Below, piece after piece: positions 21,399 through 30,237 of a DNA stretch of 32,383 bases. The DNA is from a virus: positions 1 to 32,383 of the IMG/VR virus record IMGVR_UViG_3300042882_001646. One strand, 5' to 3'. A program made the position numbers and the translations under genes. Each line of letters opens with the position of its first letter. Position 1 is the first letter of the stretch. A model generated the notes under the pieces. The model was given only the letters and a program-made list of their open reading frames with translations, was not told the DNA's origin and ran no database searches.

Positions 21399-22289
21399 AT
21401 GAAAATCAATCCGCTTATAAATGATATTTCTCGTGGTGTTTGGGCCATGAGTTTTGAGGGCTTACAAGTTTGGGGCCCATTGGCGCACAAACTACTCAAC
21501 GGAGAAAAGATTGATATGGGTTTGCCACAAGAGGCAGAACCGAAAGCACTGATCAGTTATCGCAATGATTCTGGTAAAAAGATTGAGATGAATTCCGAAG
21601 GACAAGTTCCTCCAGGAACGGTTGCTGTGGTAGATATGATTGGTGCTATTATAAAGTACGGCGATTGGTGTACTTATGGCGCCGATGAAATCGTGTTGGC
21701 TTTGCAAGCTGCAGACGACAATCCGAATGTAGTTGCAACGATTTTAAATATAGATGGCCCAGGTGGTTCCGTTTCTGCCATCGCTCCATTTAAAGCTTTC
21801 GGTTTGACAAAGAAAAAACCAGTAGTTGGTTTATATGATCAGTGTTGCTCCGCACATTTATATAGTATGCTTGTTTGTTGTGATCATGTGATGGCATCTA
21901 ACGACATTTCGGCGGTGATTGGTTCTGTGGGTGTTGTGTTGTCCTGGAGCGACAACAAAAAATATCTTGAAACATTAGGTTACGTATTTCACGAAGTATA
22001 TCCAGAAGAAAGTGCCAACAAAAACGAAGCGTTTCGTTTGGCAATGGAAGGAAAGTATGAGATGATAAAATGTGAAATGCTTTCGCCGATGGCAATCAAT
22101 TTTCAGCAAGCGGTGATGAAAGCGCGTCCGAATTTAGATTTACGGGAACCTGGAGTAATTACCGGAAAAACATTCAATACCGAGAAAGCACTTGGTATTG
22201 GATATGCTGACAGTATGGGCAGTATGCAAGACGCCATTTTCTTGGCTTTGACAATGAGTGAGATGAATTCGCTATATAAAATTAATTAA
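21399..22289 (+). CDS. Prohead protease, S49/SppA-like (296 aa)
   Basis: ClpP/crotonase-fold S49 peptidase: the oxyanion strand ATILNIDGPGGSVSAI, then the nucleophile region LYDQCCSAHLYSML with Ser151, then the family block MASNDISAVIGSVGVVL. The C-terminal third is helical (AFRLAMEGKYEMIKCEM, NFQQAVMKARPNL) and ends in GKTFNTEKALGIGYADSMGS. S49-type proteases process scaffold and capsid in many phages, and the capsid-scaffold fusion lies 19 bases downstream. Confidence 0.82.
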   Translation: MKINPLINDISRGVWAMSFEGLQVWGPLAHKLLNGEKIDMGLPQEAEPKALISYRNDSGKKIEMNSEGQVPPGTVAVVDMIGAIIKYGDWCTYGADEIVLALQAADDNPNVVATILNIDGPGGSVSAIAPFKAFGLTKKKPVVGLYDQCCSAHLYSMLVCCDHVMASNDISAVIGSVGVVLSWSDNKKYLETLGYVFHEVYPEESANKNEAFRLAMEGKYEMIKCEMLSPMAINFQQAVMKARPNLDLREPGVITGKTFNTEKALGIGYADSMGSMQDAIFLALTMSEMNSLYKIN

Positions 22290-22308
22290 CAACTAAATCA
22301 AATTACCT

Positions 22309-24483
22309 ATGAAATTTAATTTTCAAGCTATGCCGAAGACAGTTGCATTTTTAAAAGTCCTTTTTGGATGGGACGAAATGCCTGTTGATGCTGTAAAAAA
22401 AGAGGTGGTTTTTACAGCGGAGCAAGACGCAACGCTAAAAGCCAAATTTGGTGACGATTATGTTACCAAAATGAAAGCTGCTCTCAATAAAGAGGTGGCA
22501 GAGATGCACGATAACAGTTTAGAATTGAAAGCCGTTCAAGACGAACTCGATGCTATGGTTAAACAGTCAGGTTTGACTGCAGAAGAATTAGAAAAGATTG
22601 CTAAAGATGAAAAAGGCGACAAGTCTATGGTTGCTACGATCAAGGCAATTACTGAGAAACAAAAAGAGCATAATGCTTTATTTAAAAGATTGGTTGCAGA
22701 AAACATCGGTGACCAACCAGAAGCAGTAATCGAAATTGGAAAAAACATGAAAGTAAAGCATTCTGACACGCACCTTTTTGCCTCTGGTAAAGATTATGAT
22801 GCTACAGATCGTCCTTGGAACAGAAAAGCGGTTGCTTTAGCTTCCGGAAATGTTCAAGTTGGCGCGACAGATTTTACCGATCAGCCTACCATTCAAAAGT
22901 TGAATGATGACATGAAGCTCTATTATAGAGAAAATCCTACTGAATTAAAGTCGCTTACACGCGATAAGTTTGGTTTACCAGAATTCTGGCCAACGAGAAC
23001 TAAAGTAGATGATTTGGTTGCTGACGGAAGCATCGCTACGGCAGAAGTTTCTCAAACCAGAAAATTGAATTGGTTACCTAAAAACAAGCAAACGATTCAA
23101 GCGGAAGAAGGAAAAATTTTCCCAATTCAGATTGATGCTGAGTTCATCGGATTCAGACTTCAAAAAATGGAAGCATCTTGGTTGAATATGATGAACAAAG
23201 AAGGTTCACAACCTTACAAAGAAAGCTTTGTAAAATTCCTAGTTTCTGAGATTGACAAAAAAGCGCGTATCGAGGATAGAGTTGCTACAATCAAAGGAAT
23301 CTATGTTGAAACTCCAGAAACGGCAACCGAAGCAGGAAGAGCTATCAACAGACAAAACGGATTGTTGTACTTGTTACAGCAAGCACGTGATGTGAAGAAA
23401 AAATACCGTGCTTTCGATAATGGTTTACCTACGACTACAAATATTGTAGATTATATCGATCAGCAAATCAAAGCGCTTCCTCTTGAAGTTAGAGAAGCTC
23501 CGAATTTGGTTTTATATCTTTCTACAGAATGGTTGCAAGCTTACAAACGTAGAAGCGAAACGCTTTTTGGAACCAATACGGACTATACCGGTTATCCTGT
23601 AAATCCGAAAGATTATCCAAACATTCGTTTTGAAAGATTGGTTGACATGGCAGGTTCTGACTTTATGTTCATCACTTTTGATGATAACATCGAGATCTTA
23701 GAAAACGTTCCTGCAGAAAAATCAATGTACAAATTTGAGTACCTATTGAGAAAAATGTACATCTGGGCTGACTATAAAATGGGAGTTCGATTAATTCATA
23801 TTGGTAACACAGTTGAAGCTGGAGATCCGGATGAATTTAAAGTTCAAACAGTTTGGTCGAATACTGCTCCGATTTTCCCAGCAGATACTTATGTGCCTTT
23901 CCACGAAACATCTACTGGTACAGCATTGAAATTGTCATACAATAATGTTTATGTTACTAAAAACAGAACATCTAATGTAGTTTCAATTTCTAACTATGCG
24001 GACTATGCTGGACAAGTAATCAAAATCAAAGGTGATACCGGATTAGCGACTGCCGTTTTGGTAAAACATGATAATGCAAAAATTAAATTGGCAAGCAATG
24101 CCGACTTCGATTTGCAATCAGGCGGAACTTTGAAGTTATTCGTTCCGCAATCGGGAGTTCCTTTTGAGTTGTCAAGAACAACTTTACCAGAAGTAAATAC
24201 AGTTGTAGCTGTAAACTTTACAGGTGGTATTGTTGATGCCAATTTAGGTTCAGAATTTAAAGGAATTCATACCGCTACTACAGCCATTTCTTCGGTAATC
24301 AATGGAGTGCCAGGAAAAACAATCAGAATTTACGGTACAGACGCTGCAAGCCAAAACTTAACGTTGTCTACTACAGGTAATATCAAAATGAACTCTTCCG
24401 CAACATTAGACACTTCAGCAGATTATGTTGAATTGACATTGGTTGATGGAACTTGGACTGAAACGAAACGTGTAATCGCTTAA
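22309..24483 (+). CDS. Scaffold-major capsid fusion protein (724 aa)
   Basis: Residues about 40-140 are a charged helical scaffold-like region (DATLKAKFGDDYVTKMKAAL, KAVQDELDAMVKQSGLTAEE). Residues about 180-510 look like the capsid proper (REAPNLVLYLSTEWLQAYKR, TNTDYTGYPVNPKDYPNIRF, FEYLLRKMYIWADYKMGVRL). Residues about 560-724 are two Thr/Ser-rich beta domains resembling Ig-like decoration. The N-terminal part would be removed by the S49 protease just upstream. No capsid-specific motif is unique, so the call rests on size, domain order and position. Confidence 0.7.
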   Translation: MKFNFQAMPKTVAFLKVLFGWDEMPVDAVKKEVVFTAEQDATLKAKFGDDYVTKMKAALNKEVAEMHDNSLELKAVQDELDAMVKQSGLTAEELEKIAKDEKGDKSMVATIKAITEKQKEHNALFKRLVAENIGDQPEAVIEIGKNMKVKHSDTHLFASGKDYDATDRPWNRKAVALASGNVQVGATDFTDQPTIQKLNDDMKLYYRENPTELKSLTRDKFGLPEFWPTRTKVDDLVADGSIATAEVSQTRKLNWLPKNKQTIQAEEGKIFPIQIDAEFIGFRLQKMEASWLNMMNKEGSQPYKESFVKFLVSEIDKKARIEDRVATIKGIYVETPETATEAGRAINRQNGLLYLLQQARDVKKKYRAFDNGLPTTTNIVDYIDQQIKALPLEVREAPNLVLYLSTEWLQAYKRRSETLFGTNTDYTGYPVNPKDYPNIRFERLVDMAGSDFMFITFDDNIEILENVPAEKSMYKFEYLLRKMYIWADYKMGVRLIHIGNTVEAGDPDEFKVQTVWSNTAPIFPADTYVPFHETSTGTALKLSYNNVYVTKNRTSNVVSISNYADYAGQVIKIKGDTGLATAVLVKHDNAKIKLASNADFDLQSGGTLKLFVPQSGVPFELSRTTLPEVNTVVAVNFTGGIVDANLGSEFKGIHTATTAISSVINGVPGKTIRIYGTDAASQNLTLSTTGNIKMNSSATLDTSADYVELTLVDGTWTETKRVIA

Positions 24484-24510
24484 TTGTTTTAAGCGTAATT
24501 TATATACAAA

Positions 24511-25335
24511 ATGACATATATTAAATCAAATTTAGCAGCACCAACAGGCATTTCTGCTGGTGCTGGTTCTGGTAAAGATCAGGTAACGATTGTTTTGGCA
24601 GATGATGTATCTGTATTTCCTCCTAGAGATGGCGGCGGTGTGAAAATGCTAGGAAACTTTGCGATGAAGCCTGGTGCGAGAATGGTTACTTTATACACGA
24701 CTAAGTCAAAAGGAGAAGCTCCTGTGACTACTGATGGTGATGAAGATTCTATTTCAATCAAGCAAATGTTCAACACACAACATCCGGGCAACCGTTTGGA
24801 AGTAAAAGAGTTTGTTCAGAACTGGTTGGGTAAAAACGTGTATATCTTGCACAAAGCTTGTCAAGATGATTTCTTTGAAGTAATGGGAACGCCATGTGCG
24901 CCATTGCAATTGAAACCAGAGAAAACAGACACGAACGATGCAAGATTCTGGTCGTTGAAATTTGAAGCATTTGCAAAATCTGCTTATGTTCCTGGTCACT
25001 ACGAAGGTGAGTTAGTTCTTGCTGCTCCATACGCTGTATCAGCTGCTACGGATGTTCCGATGTTGAAAGCCAATGGTACGCAGTTTAAATTGCCTGCTAC
25101 GACTTCAGCAACCGCTATTGGTGTTGATGGTATTGACTTTGACCATGGTACATATGTAACTTTAATTGGTTCTGGTGGTACTACAGCTGCTACGGCATCG
25201 CAAGGTGTTGCAGGAGATGCGACTTTAGTTTTAAAATCAGGTACTGCTTGGACCGCGCTGGAAGGTGCTGTACTTCAGTTACAAGTTTTTAAAGCTGGAG
25301 CGACCACTTATTTGTTTGAATTATCGAGAGGGTAA
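24511..25335 (+). CDS. Major tail-tube-like or capsid-decoration protein (274 aa)
   Basis: A 274-residue protein with an SNLAAPTGISAGAGSGKDQV start and a compact middle region (ISIKQMFNTQHPGNRLEVKE, WLGKNVYILHKACQDDFFEV), then a C-terminal beta domain (VTLIGSGGTTAATASQGVAG, AVLQLQVFKAGATTYLFEL). The repetitive beta C-terminus resembles the one in the capsid gene. Abundant structural protein by position and Gly/Ala/Thr richness; tail tube versus capsid stabiliser cannot be decided. Confidence 0.5.
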   Translation: MTYIKSNLAAPTGISAGAGSGKDQVTIVLADDVSVFPPRDGGGVKMLGNFAMKPGARMVTLYTTKSKGEAPVTTDGDEDSISIKQMFNTQHPGNRLEVKEFVQNWLGKNVYILHKACQDDFFEVMGTPCAPLQLKPEKTDTNDARFWSLKFEAFAKSAYVPGHYEGELVLAAPYAVSAATDVPMLKANGTQFKLPATTSATAIGVDGIDFDHGTYVTLIGSGGTTAATASQGVAGDATLVLKSGTAWTALEGAVLQLQVFKAGATTYLFELSRG

Positions 25336-25363
25336 TTTTTTATAATTATTTTTAGATTGGGGG

Positions 25364-25396
25364 AAAAGCCACTGTGTAATGCAGTGGCTTTTTTTA
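25364..25396 (+). terminator. Rho-independent terminator after the capsid operon
   Basis: AAGCCACTG-TGTAATG-CAGTGGCTT followed by a run of T. It lies about 30 bases after the 274-aa gene and just before the third late promoter, so the capsid transcript ends here. Confidence 0.85.
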
Positions 25397-25407
25397 TGTG
25401 TGTCGGT

Positions 25408-25445
25408 CATGATACACATAAAAAAAAAGGTAATTACCAATTTTG
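25408..25445 (+). promoter_or_regulatory. Phage late promoter, copy 3
   Basis: CATGATACAC at 25408-25417, a 20-base spacer, and CAATTTTG at 25438-25445 (-7 box, one mismatch). The palindrome GTAATTAC occurs at 25430-25437 and 25452-25459, 22 bases apart and straddling the -7 box, a possible operator pair. It would drive the gene at 25491. Confidence 0.7.
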
Positions 25446-25490
25446 ACTATCGTAATTACTAAAAAAGAAAAGAACTAAAAAATAAAAGAT

Positions 25491-26507
25491 ATGTCACACG
25501 ATAAAAAAGTCATTGTACTCGCGTTTTTGCAAAACTTACCAGAAAGCAAACACGAACAGTTTAACGCCGCATACGAATTGTATAAGCAGTCCGAAGGTAA
25601 AAATTTAGGCACAGAACGCAGTTTGAATAGAATTGGTTTTACCGAAACCGGTTTGCAAAACATGTTATATGATTTGCAGCAGATGTACCACATTACTGAT
25701 TTGGAGATTGCAGATAAACCCGCAGTGATGTCTGTTGTAGAAGATGATCAAGAAGTTGACTATGATGCAATGACCAAAGGTGAGTTAGTTGTTCTTGCAA
25801 AAGGACTAGGGTTAGAATTAAAACCTAGTTTGGGAAAACCAAAAATGATTGAAGCTATCACAACGCTTTTGAATACTAAAGTTGAAGAAACTCCTGCAGC
25901 AACAGTTTCTACTGATGCAGAAATTTCAGAAACTCTTGCTGGAAAAGTCATTGACTTTACAGAAGCACAAGATGCCACTGCCGAAAAATTTGTAGGAGAA
26001 TCAGAGATCACGCCAATTCGTGAAGAGTTTGGTTTTTTGAATAATGATGATTGCCCAGAAGTGTTTTATATTGTTGTAGGAAGAAAGATTTCTACTTACA
26101 GAAAATGGCAAGCATCTCAGCAAGAATTAGCTGCCATCCAAGGTGGTGATAAAACAGCGACTGAGGACGAAGTAAAAGAGCTCGCGATTGTCGCAGAAGC
26201 AAACTATAGAGAAAACCAAGCGTTGTATAATGAATTGAATCATTATGCTGCTACTGGCGAAATTTTAGGCAAACATTCTTTGTTTCGTGAAATTGTTGCT
26301 AAAAAAGAGGTAGATACTATGACAACGGCAGATCTTGCTAAGTATCGTAATTCATCAGCAAAATATTTTTCAGACAAGAAAAAGTTATTGATTACCCATG
26401 CCAATAATGCGGGAAAACTTGCTGAGATTAATCAGCAAATAGAAGAGAGAAAGTATAAACTTTCGCTTGTTGACGCAAAATTGGGTATAAATGACGCAGC
26501 AAAATAA
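25491..26507 (+). CDS. Phage protein with SAP/HeH-like motif (338 aa)
   Basis: Residues about 92-127 (AMTKGELVVLAKGLGLELKP, then GKPKMIEAITTLLNT) are a typical helix-extension-helix/SAP motif, which usually binds nucleic acid. The N-terminal 75 residues are helical. Residues about 195-338 are long helices rich in Glu/Lys (QELAAIQGG, EANYRENQALYNELNHYAAT). It is the first gene of the third late operon and precedes a PLD-fold protein and the terminase genes, so a head-completion or packaging role is plausible. Overlaps the next start by 17 bases. Confidence 0.55.
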   Translation: MSHDKKVIVLAFLQNLPESKHEQFNAAYELYKQSEGKNLGTERSLNRIGFTETGLQNMLYDLQQMYHITDLEIADKPAVMSVVEDDQEVDYDAMTKGELVVLAKGLGLELKPSLGKPKMIEAITTLLNTKVEETPAATVSTDAEISETLAGKVIDFTEAQDATAEKFVGESEITPIREEFGFLNNDDCPEVFYIVVGRKISTYRKWQASQQELAAIQGGDKTATEDEVKELAIVAEANYRENQALYNELNHYAATGEILGKHSLFREIVAKKEVDTMTTADLAKYRNSSAKYFSDKKKLLITHANNAGKLAEINQQIEERKYKLSLVDAKLGINDAAK

Positions 26508-27090
26508 ATTTTTCAGTCCGTTTAGCAAGAAAGAAGAAATAAAGGAAGAGAAGCCGTCCTCGTTGTTTGTGTCAAAATATGTGAATGGTCATTATCAGAA
26601 GATATCGTCTTTAGAAAATGATTTGATGCGTGTTCCAACACCAGAGGAGTTTTTCTTCCTTCAATCTGATACAGCATTTAATGCTTTTACGTTCATCCCG
26701 TTTATTGCCAAAGCACATCCAATAAAAGAACTGCACGCATCCACATACAGCATCAGCCGCAAAGTAATTGAGGCGTTGGTAGAAATGCACGACAAAGGAA
26801 TGATTGAGCAGGTGACACTGTTAATTTCCGATAGCATGATCAAGCGCAATCCGGTTACGATTGACAACTTGATGAGTGTGTGTGCTTCGCGGCCGAATTT
26901 TAAAGCATTGTTTGCTTGGTCTCACGCAAAAGTTTGTTTGCTGAGAACACATGATTTTTATTTTGTGATTGAAGGTTCTGGGAACTGGTCAGAAAATGCG
27001 CACTACGAGCAGTATGTTTTTGGTAATAGCAAAGGACTGTATGATTTTAGAATGGAATTGTTTACGAATAGTAATTTAAAGAAGTACTGA
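26491..27090 (+). CDS. PLD-fold protein with one HKD-like motif (199 aa)
   Basis: The C-terminal half has a phospholipase D/nuclease-type motif: SHAKV (His145-x-Lys147), an Asp at about 155 and EGSGNWSENA (about 161-170) with Glu following in HYEQYVF. The spacing between Lys and Asp is longer than the usual x4. The N-terminal 40 residues are charged and low complexity. Single-motif PLD proteins typically dimerise; known members include nucleases. In this operon it lies between the SAP-like and terminase genes, so DNA processing during packaging is possible. Confidence 0.6.
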   Translation: MTQQNKFFSPFSKKEEIKEEKPSSLFVSKYVNGHYQKISSLENDLMRVPTPEEFFFLQSDTAFNAFTFIPFIAKAHPIKELHASTYSISRKVIEALVEMHDKGMIEQVTLLISDSMIKRNPVTIDNLMSVCASRPNFKALFAWSHAKVCLLRTHDFYFVIEGSGNWSENAHYEQYVFGNSKGLYDFRMELFTNSNLKKY

Positions 27091-27091
27091 G

Positions 27092-27457
27092 ATGAAAAAT
27101 GTTTTGTTGCTCTTATGGGCTCTTTTTTTAGTTATCGAATTATTGCTGATTTTTCTTATTGGAGCATTAGCTCTGCCTCTTTGTTTAATATTAACAAACA
27201 CTTTTATTGAGGAGAAAATGGTTTGGTGGTTTGCTAGTTATCAGGAACGTTGGAATAAATGGAAAAATACAAAACCATCATTTACCCATGGTTTTAAAAT
27301 CGTTATCGGATTTCTATTTATAATTTTATCTGTTCTTTTTGGATCGTCTTTAAACTATGAAACCCCAAATTTAGAATTTAAAGTTTTCGTTTGCTTTTTG
27401 GCTTTTCTGCAGGGAATTTTTATCCTAATACAATTCAATGATAAGTCTGCCACTTAA
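27092..27457 (+). CDS. Multi-pass membrane protein, unknown (121 aa)
   Basis: Hydrophobic spans at about residues 3-35 (LLLLWALFLVIELLLIFLIG...), 68-85 (FKIVIGFLFIILSVLFG) and 97-115 (FKVFVCFLAFLQGIFILIQF). It starts 1 base after the PLD gene stop and overlaps the next gene. No family recognised; membrane proteins in a terminase operon are unusual, so it may have a superinfection or lysis-timing role. Confidence 0.5.
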   Translation: MKNVLLLLWALFLVIELLLIFLIGALALPLCLILTNTFIEEKMVWWFASYQERWNKWKNTKPSFTHGFKIVIGFLFIILSVLFGSSLNYETPNLEFKVFVCFLAFLQGIFILIQFNDKSAT

Positions 27458-27770
27458 ATTTTCCGAAGAAGAATTTACCAAAATCATGGATTTGGCGGCT
27501 TGCAATTTTGCTCCAGAGCGAATTGCGGTGCAACTTGGTGTGGATAAGAAAGATTTTCTCAGGCTATTCTTCGATAAAACATCAGAAGTTCGTGAAGCTT
27601 ATGATGCCGGAAAAGACAAAGCTACTTTTAATGTGATTAATGCGCAGCGAGAACTCGCTGAAAAAGGAAATATTACTGCAGCACAAATTTTCCTCAAGGA
27701 AAGCAAAGAACTTGAAGTAATCAATATTAGAAATCAATGCCTATTTGGAGATGACGATCAACGATATTAG
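27438..27770 (+). CDS. Small terminase-like HTH protein (110 aa)
   Basis: Residues about 8-50 form a helix-turn-helix (FSEEEFTKIMDLAACNF, PERIAVQLGVDKKDFLRLFF), followed by a helix KTSEVREAYDAGKDKATFNV and a C-terminal helix. DNA-binding miniproteins in this position are frequently small terminase subunits, or a homeodomain-like relative. It overlaps both neighbours, and TerL follows one gene later. Confidence 0.5.
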   Translation: MISLPLKFSEEEFTKIMDLAACNFAPERIAVQLGVDKKDFLRLFFDKTSEVREAYDAGKDKATFNVINAQRELAEKGNITAAQIFLKESKELEVINIRNQCLFGDDDQRY

Positions 27771-28380
27771 CCTACAGGATATTTACGACTTTATGGAGCG
27801 CGGGAACCCCGAGAACGCTCCGGAGCATATCGTTGCTTACTTAAATTTATTGGATGCCGCTCGCGGGATGATGTTGCGTATTGATAAGTTTAGCAATGAT
27901 GAAATGATTATCAAGCATTTTATTTTGGTTGTCGGACTTTCTCGCTATAAAGCAAGGCAGATTATAGACGAAGCGAGAGAGTATTTTTACTGTGATTCAA
28001 AAGTAAGTAAAGCAGCGTGGCGTAACATTTATGGCGAAAAAGCGGAAAAAGCTTTGAATTTCGCTATGCTAACCATGAAAGATGCCAAAGACGCCATTGC
28101 AGTCATTAAAGCAATCAAAGAACTCATCGATATTCGAGGGGTAAATGAGCCCGACAAAGACGAGCTTCCTGATGAGTTATTTCAGAAACAAATTGTTGTT
28201 TATACTACCGATACGCGTCAGTTGGGCTTGCCGTATATGGATAGAAATAGAATTAAGGAACTTATCGATAAAAAAATACCAGGACTGAACGAAAAAGAGC
28301 GCGAAATGATTTATCGTGAAGCAGATATTTTACCATTTAAAGCATTTCTAGATGAGTCGGAAAACGCACGTAAAGTTTGA
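27745..28380 (+). CDS. Phage packaging-region protein, candidate small terminase (211 aa)
   Basis: A 211-residue, mostly helical protein (DIYDFMERGNPENAPEHIVA, KFSNDEMIIKHFILVVGLSR, AKQIIDEAREYFYC-type helices, then KEREMIYREADILPF). No catalytic motif. It overlaps the upstream HTH gene by 26 bases and the large terminase by 29, so these three are co-translated. It is an alternative candidate for the small terminase subunit. Confidence 0.5.
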   Translation: MEMTINDISLQDIYDFMERGNPENAPEHIVAYLNLLDAARGMMLRIDKFSNDEMIIKHFILVVGLSRYKARQIIDEAREYFYCDSKVSKAAWRNIYGEKAEKALNFAMLTMKDAKDAIAVIKAIKELIDIRGVNEPDKDELPDELFQKQIVVYTTDTRQLGLPYMDRNRIKELIDKKIPGLNEKEREMIYREADILPFKAFLDESENARKV

Positions 28381-30055
28381 TGATAATGATATAGACTATC
28401 GTTTTGCTTCTAAAGTCAAAATGCTAGTCGATTTGATTGCGCCCAAGGATCTCTATTTGGTTGCAGGTCGTGCCACTGCGAAAACTTCTGATATCATAGC
28501 AGAGCGTTCTCGCCATATTATGTGGGATATGCCTCGCAGTTATCAGATGTTTGTTTCTGACACCTATATCAATGCGCTAACGAATGTCGTTCCGGCATTG
28601 ATTGAAGGTTGGCAGCGAAAAGGTTGGCGTGAGGGAATTCATTTTGTGACCGATAAGCGGCCGCCGTCGCATTTTGCTTTGCCTTATAAACCGCCGTTGC
28701 ATTATAAACACACGATTTCTATTTATAACGGTTGCTTTATGAATTTGGGAAGTCTAGATCAGCCATCGGGATTGGCGGGTTCTTCTTATCAGCATCGTTA
28801 CGGCGATGAAGCTCGTTTGCTGAAGAAAAAGAAACTAGACCGTTCTACTCCAGCACTTCGTGGAGAATATGCTGCATTTGGACATTCGGTGTATTATATG
28901 GGCAATACCTTTACGACCGATATGCCAAATATTTTACTCAGCGATGACGATTGGATCTTGAGTATGGAAAAGGAAATGGACCAGGAGCAAATTGAACTGG
29001 CTTTGCATGCTGCATTAAAATTGAATGAAGTCAAGCAAGAGTTTTTGAATGCCAAGCAATCTGGCGATTTTTCCCAACGGGCAAGATTAGAACGATCGAT
29101 GAAAGAGTGGACGTATATCTGGACAAAAATCAGAAAAGACTCGACTTTCTTTTATGCCGTTTCTTCGTTGGTCAATTTGGATATTTTGACCGATGGATAT
29201 TTCAAAGCGAATTTGAAAGCTTTGGGGCCAGAAGAATTTAAGTCGGCGATTTTGTCGTTTCGCATTGCCGTAAACCAGGGCGAGAAATTTTATAGCAATT
29301 TGGGCGACCATCATTTTTATGATGACGGTTCATTTAAGGAATACTACGACCAATTTAGTATCATGGATAGCGTTGATGATACCAGTTTGGCGCTTCGGTA
29401 TATAGATCACAATTCACGGTTAGAAGCAGGAATTGATTTTGGAGATATGTGCAGCATGATTAGCGGTCAACGTCGTGGTAACATTCTGTATGGACTGAAA
29501 GAATTTTATACTTTGGCTCCGGAAAATGAAGTGCAGTTGGGTGCAAAGTTTCGTGATTTTTATAAGCATCACAAAACAAAATATTTAGAATTGTATTATG
29601 ATAGAAGCGGAAATGCCAATTCTAAAACAAAACGCGATTGGGCATCGGCAATCAAAAAGGCAATTGAGTTTTTGCCTGATGGCACTTCATCTGGATGGAT
29701 TGTAGAGCTGAAGTCAGTCGGACAAGGAACTATATACCAAGAGGAAGAATTTAACTTTGCAAAAGCTATGATGGCGGGTAATGTTCCTGGACTGCCAGTG
29801 TTGAAACTTGACCGTTATAAATGCAAAAATCTAAAATCTTCTTTAGAGCTCACAAAGATTTTAGTAAAAACAGACAAGCATGGTTCTCGTACCATTCACA
29901 AAAATAAATCTAGTGAATCTTTACCTTTGCCTTCACGTCCGATGTTCTCGACAAATTTCTCTGATGCTTTTAAATACTGGATTTACCGTCCTGAATTTGT
30001 CAGTTTGGTAAATACGGAAAGTCAATATAGAGGAATGGATCCTACGGTGCATTAA
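28352..30055 (+). CDS. Terminase large subunit (567 aa)
   Basis: An ATPase-nuclease packaging motor. Walker A-like GRATAKTS (residues 39-46) and Walker B RYGDEARLL (Asp152-Glu153) form the ATPase. The nuclease half starts at LEAGIDFGDM (Asp362) with a second acidic site in ELYYDRSGNA (about 416). Length and domain order are normal. It cleaves and pumps phage DNA into the prohead. No portal gene follows in the window; instead a small zinc protein and a leftward operon come next. Confidence 0.85.
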   Translation: MSRKTHVKFDDNDIDYRFASKVKMLVDLIAPKDLYLVAGRATAKTSDIIAERSRHIMWDMPRSYQMFVSDTYINALTNVVPALIEGWQRKGWREGIHFVTDKRPPSHFALPYKPPLHYKHTISIYNGCFMNLGSLDQPSGLAGSSYQHRYGDEARLLKKKKLDRSTPALRGEYAAFGHSVYYMGNTFTTDMPNILLSDDDWILSMEKEMDQEQIELALHAALKLNEVKQEFLNAKQSGDFSQRARLERSMKEWTYIWTKIRKDSTFFYAVSSLVNLDILTDGYFKANLKALGPEEFKSAILSFRIAVNQGEKFYSNLGDHHFYDDGSFKEYYDQFSIMDSVDDTSLALRYIDHNSRLEAGIDFGDMCSMISGQRRGNILYGLKEFYTLAPENEVQLGAKFRDFYKHHKTKYLELYYDRSGNANSKTKRDWASAIKKAIEFLPDGTSSGWIVELKSVGQGTIYQEEEFNFAKAMMAGNVPGLPVLKLDRYKCKNLKSSLELTKILVKTDKHGSRTIHKNKSSESLPLPSRPMFSTNFSDAFKYWIYRPEFVSLVNTESQYRGMDPTVH

Positions 30056-30063
30056 AAAATTTG

Positions 30064-30071
30064 TATATTTG
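30064..30071 (+). promoter_or_regulatory. -7 promoter box TATATTTG before the zinc miniprotein
   Basis: A perfect TAnnTTTG lies 5 bases before the ATG at 30076. If it works in the usual way, transcription would start about at the ATG, giving a leaderless or nearly leaderless mRNA. No good -33 box is seen upstream. Confidence 0.3.
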
Positions 30072-30075
30072 GAGT

Positions 30076-30237
30076 ATGGATAAAACGTGTTCACATAAAG
30101 TGTTTATTGAAATCAAAGGCGGAATGCAATGTATTACTTGTGGTTTTGTAAAGAAGATTTTATATCAAACTACTCATGTAGATTCCTATGGAATTACAAT
30201 ACAGTTTACTTCAAACGAACAAAAAACGGCTAATTAG
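30076..30237 (+). CDS. Zinc-ribbon-like miniprotein (53 aa)
   Basis: MDKTCSHKVF then GGMQCITCGFVKKI: a C-x-H plus C-x2-C arrangement able to bind one zinc ion. The rest is a short beta segment ending in SNEQKTAN. It lies 20 bases after the terminase stop. Its TAG lies inside the shared bidirectional terminator, and its end overlaps the end of the convergent methylase gene by 8 bases. Function unknown. Confidence 0.55.
   Translation: MDKTCSHKVFIEIKGGMQCITCGFVKKILYQTTHVDSYGITIQFTSNEQKTAN

Noticed and set aside
24754-25030. Overlapping minus-strand open frames of 81-86 codons within the 274-aa structural gene
   Set aside because: They lie opposite a well-formed gene, have no translation context or recognisable motif, and have neighbours only on the other strand, so they are antisense shadows.
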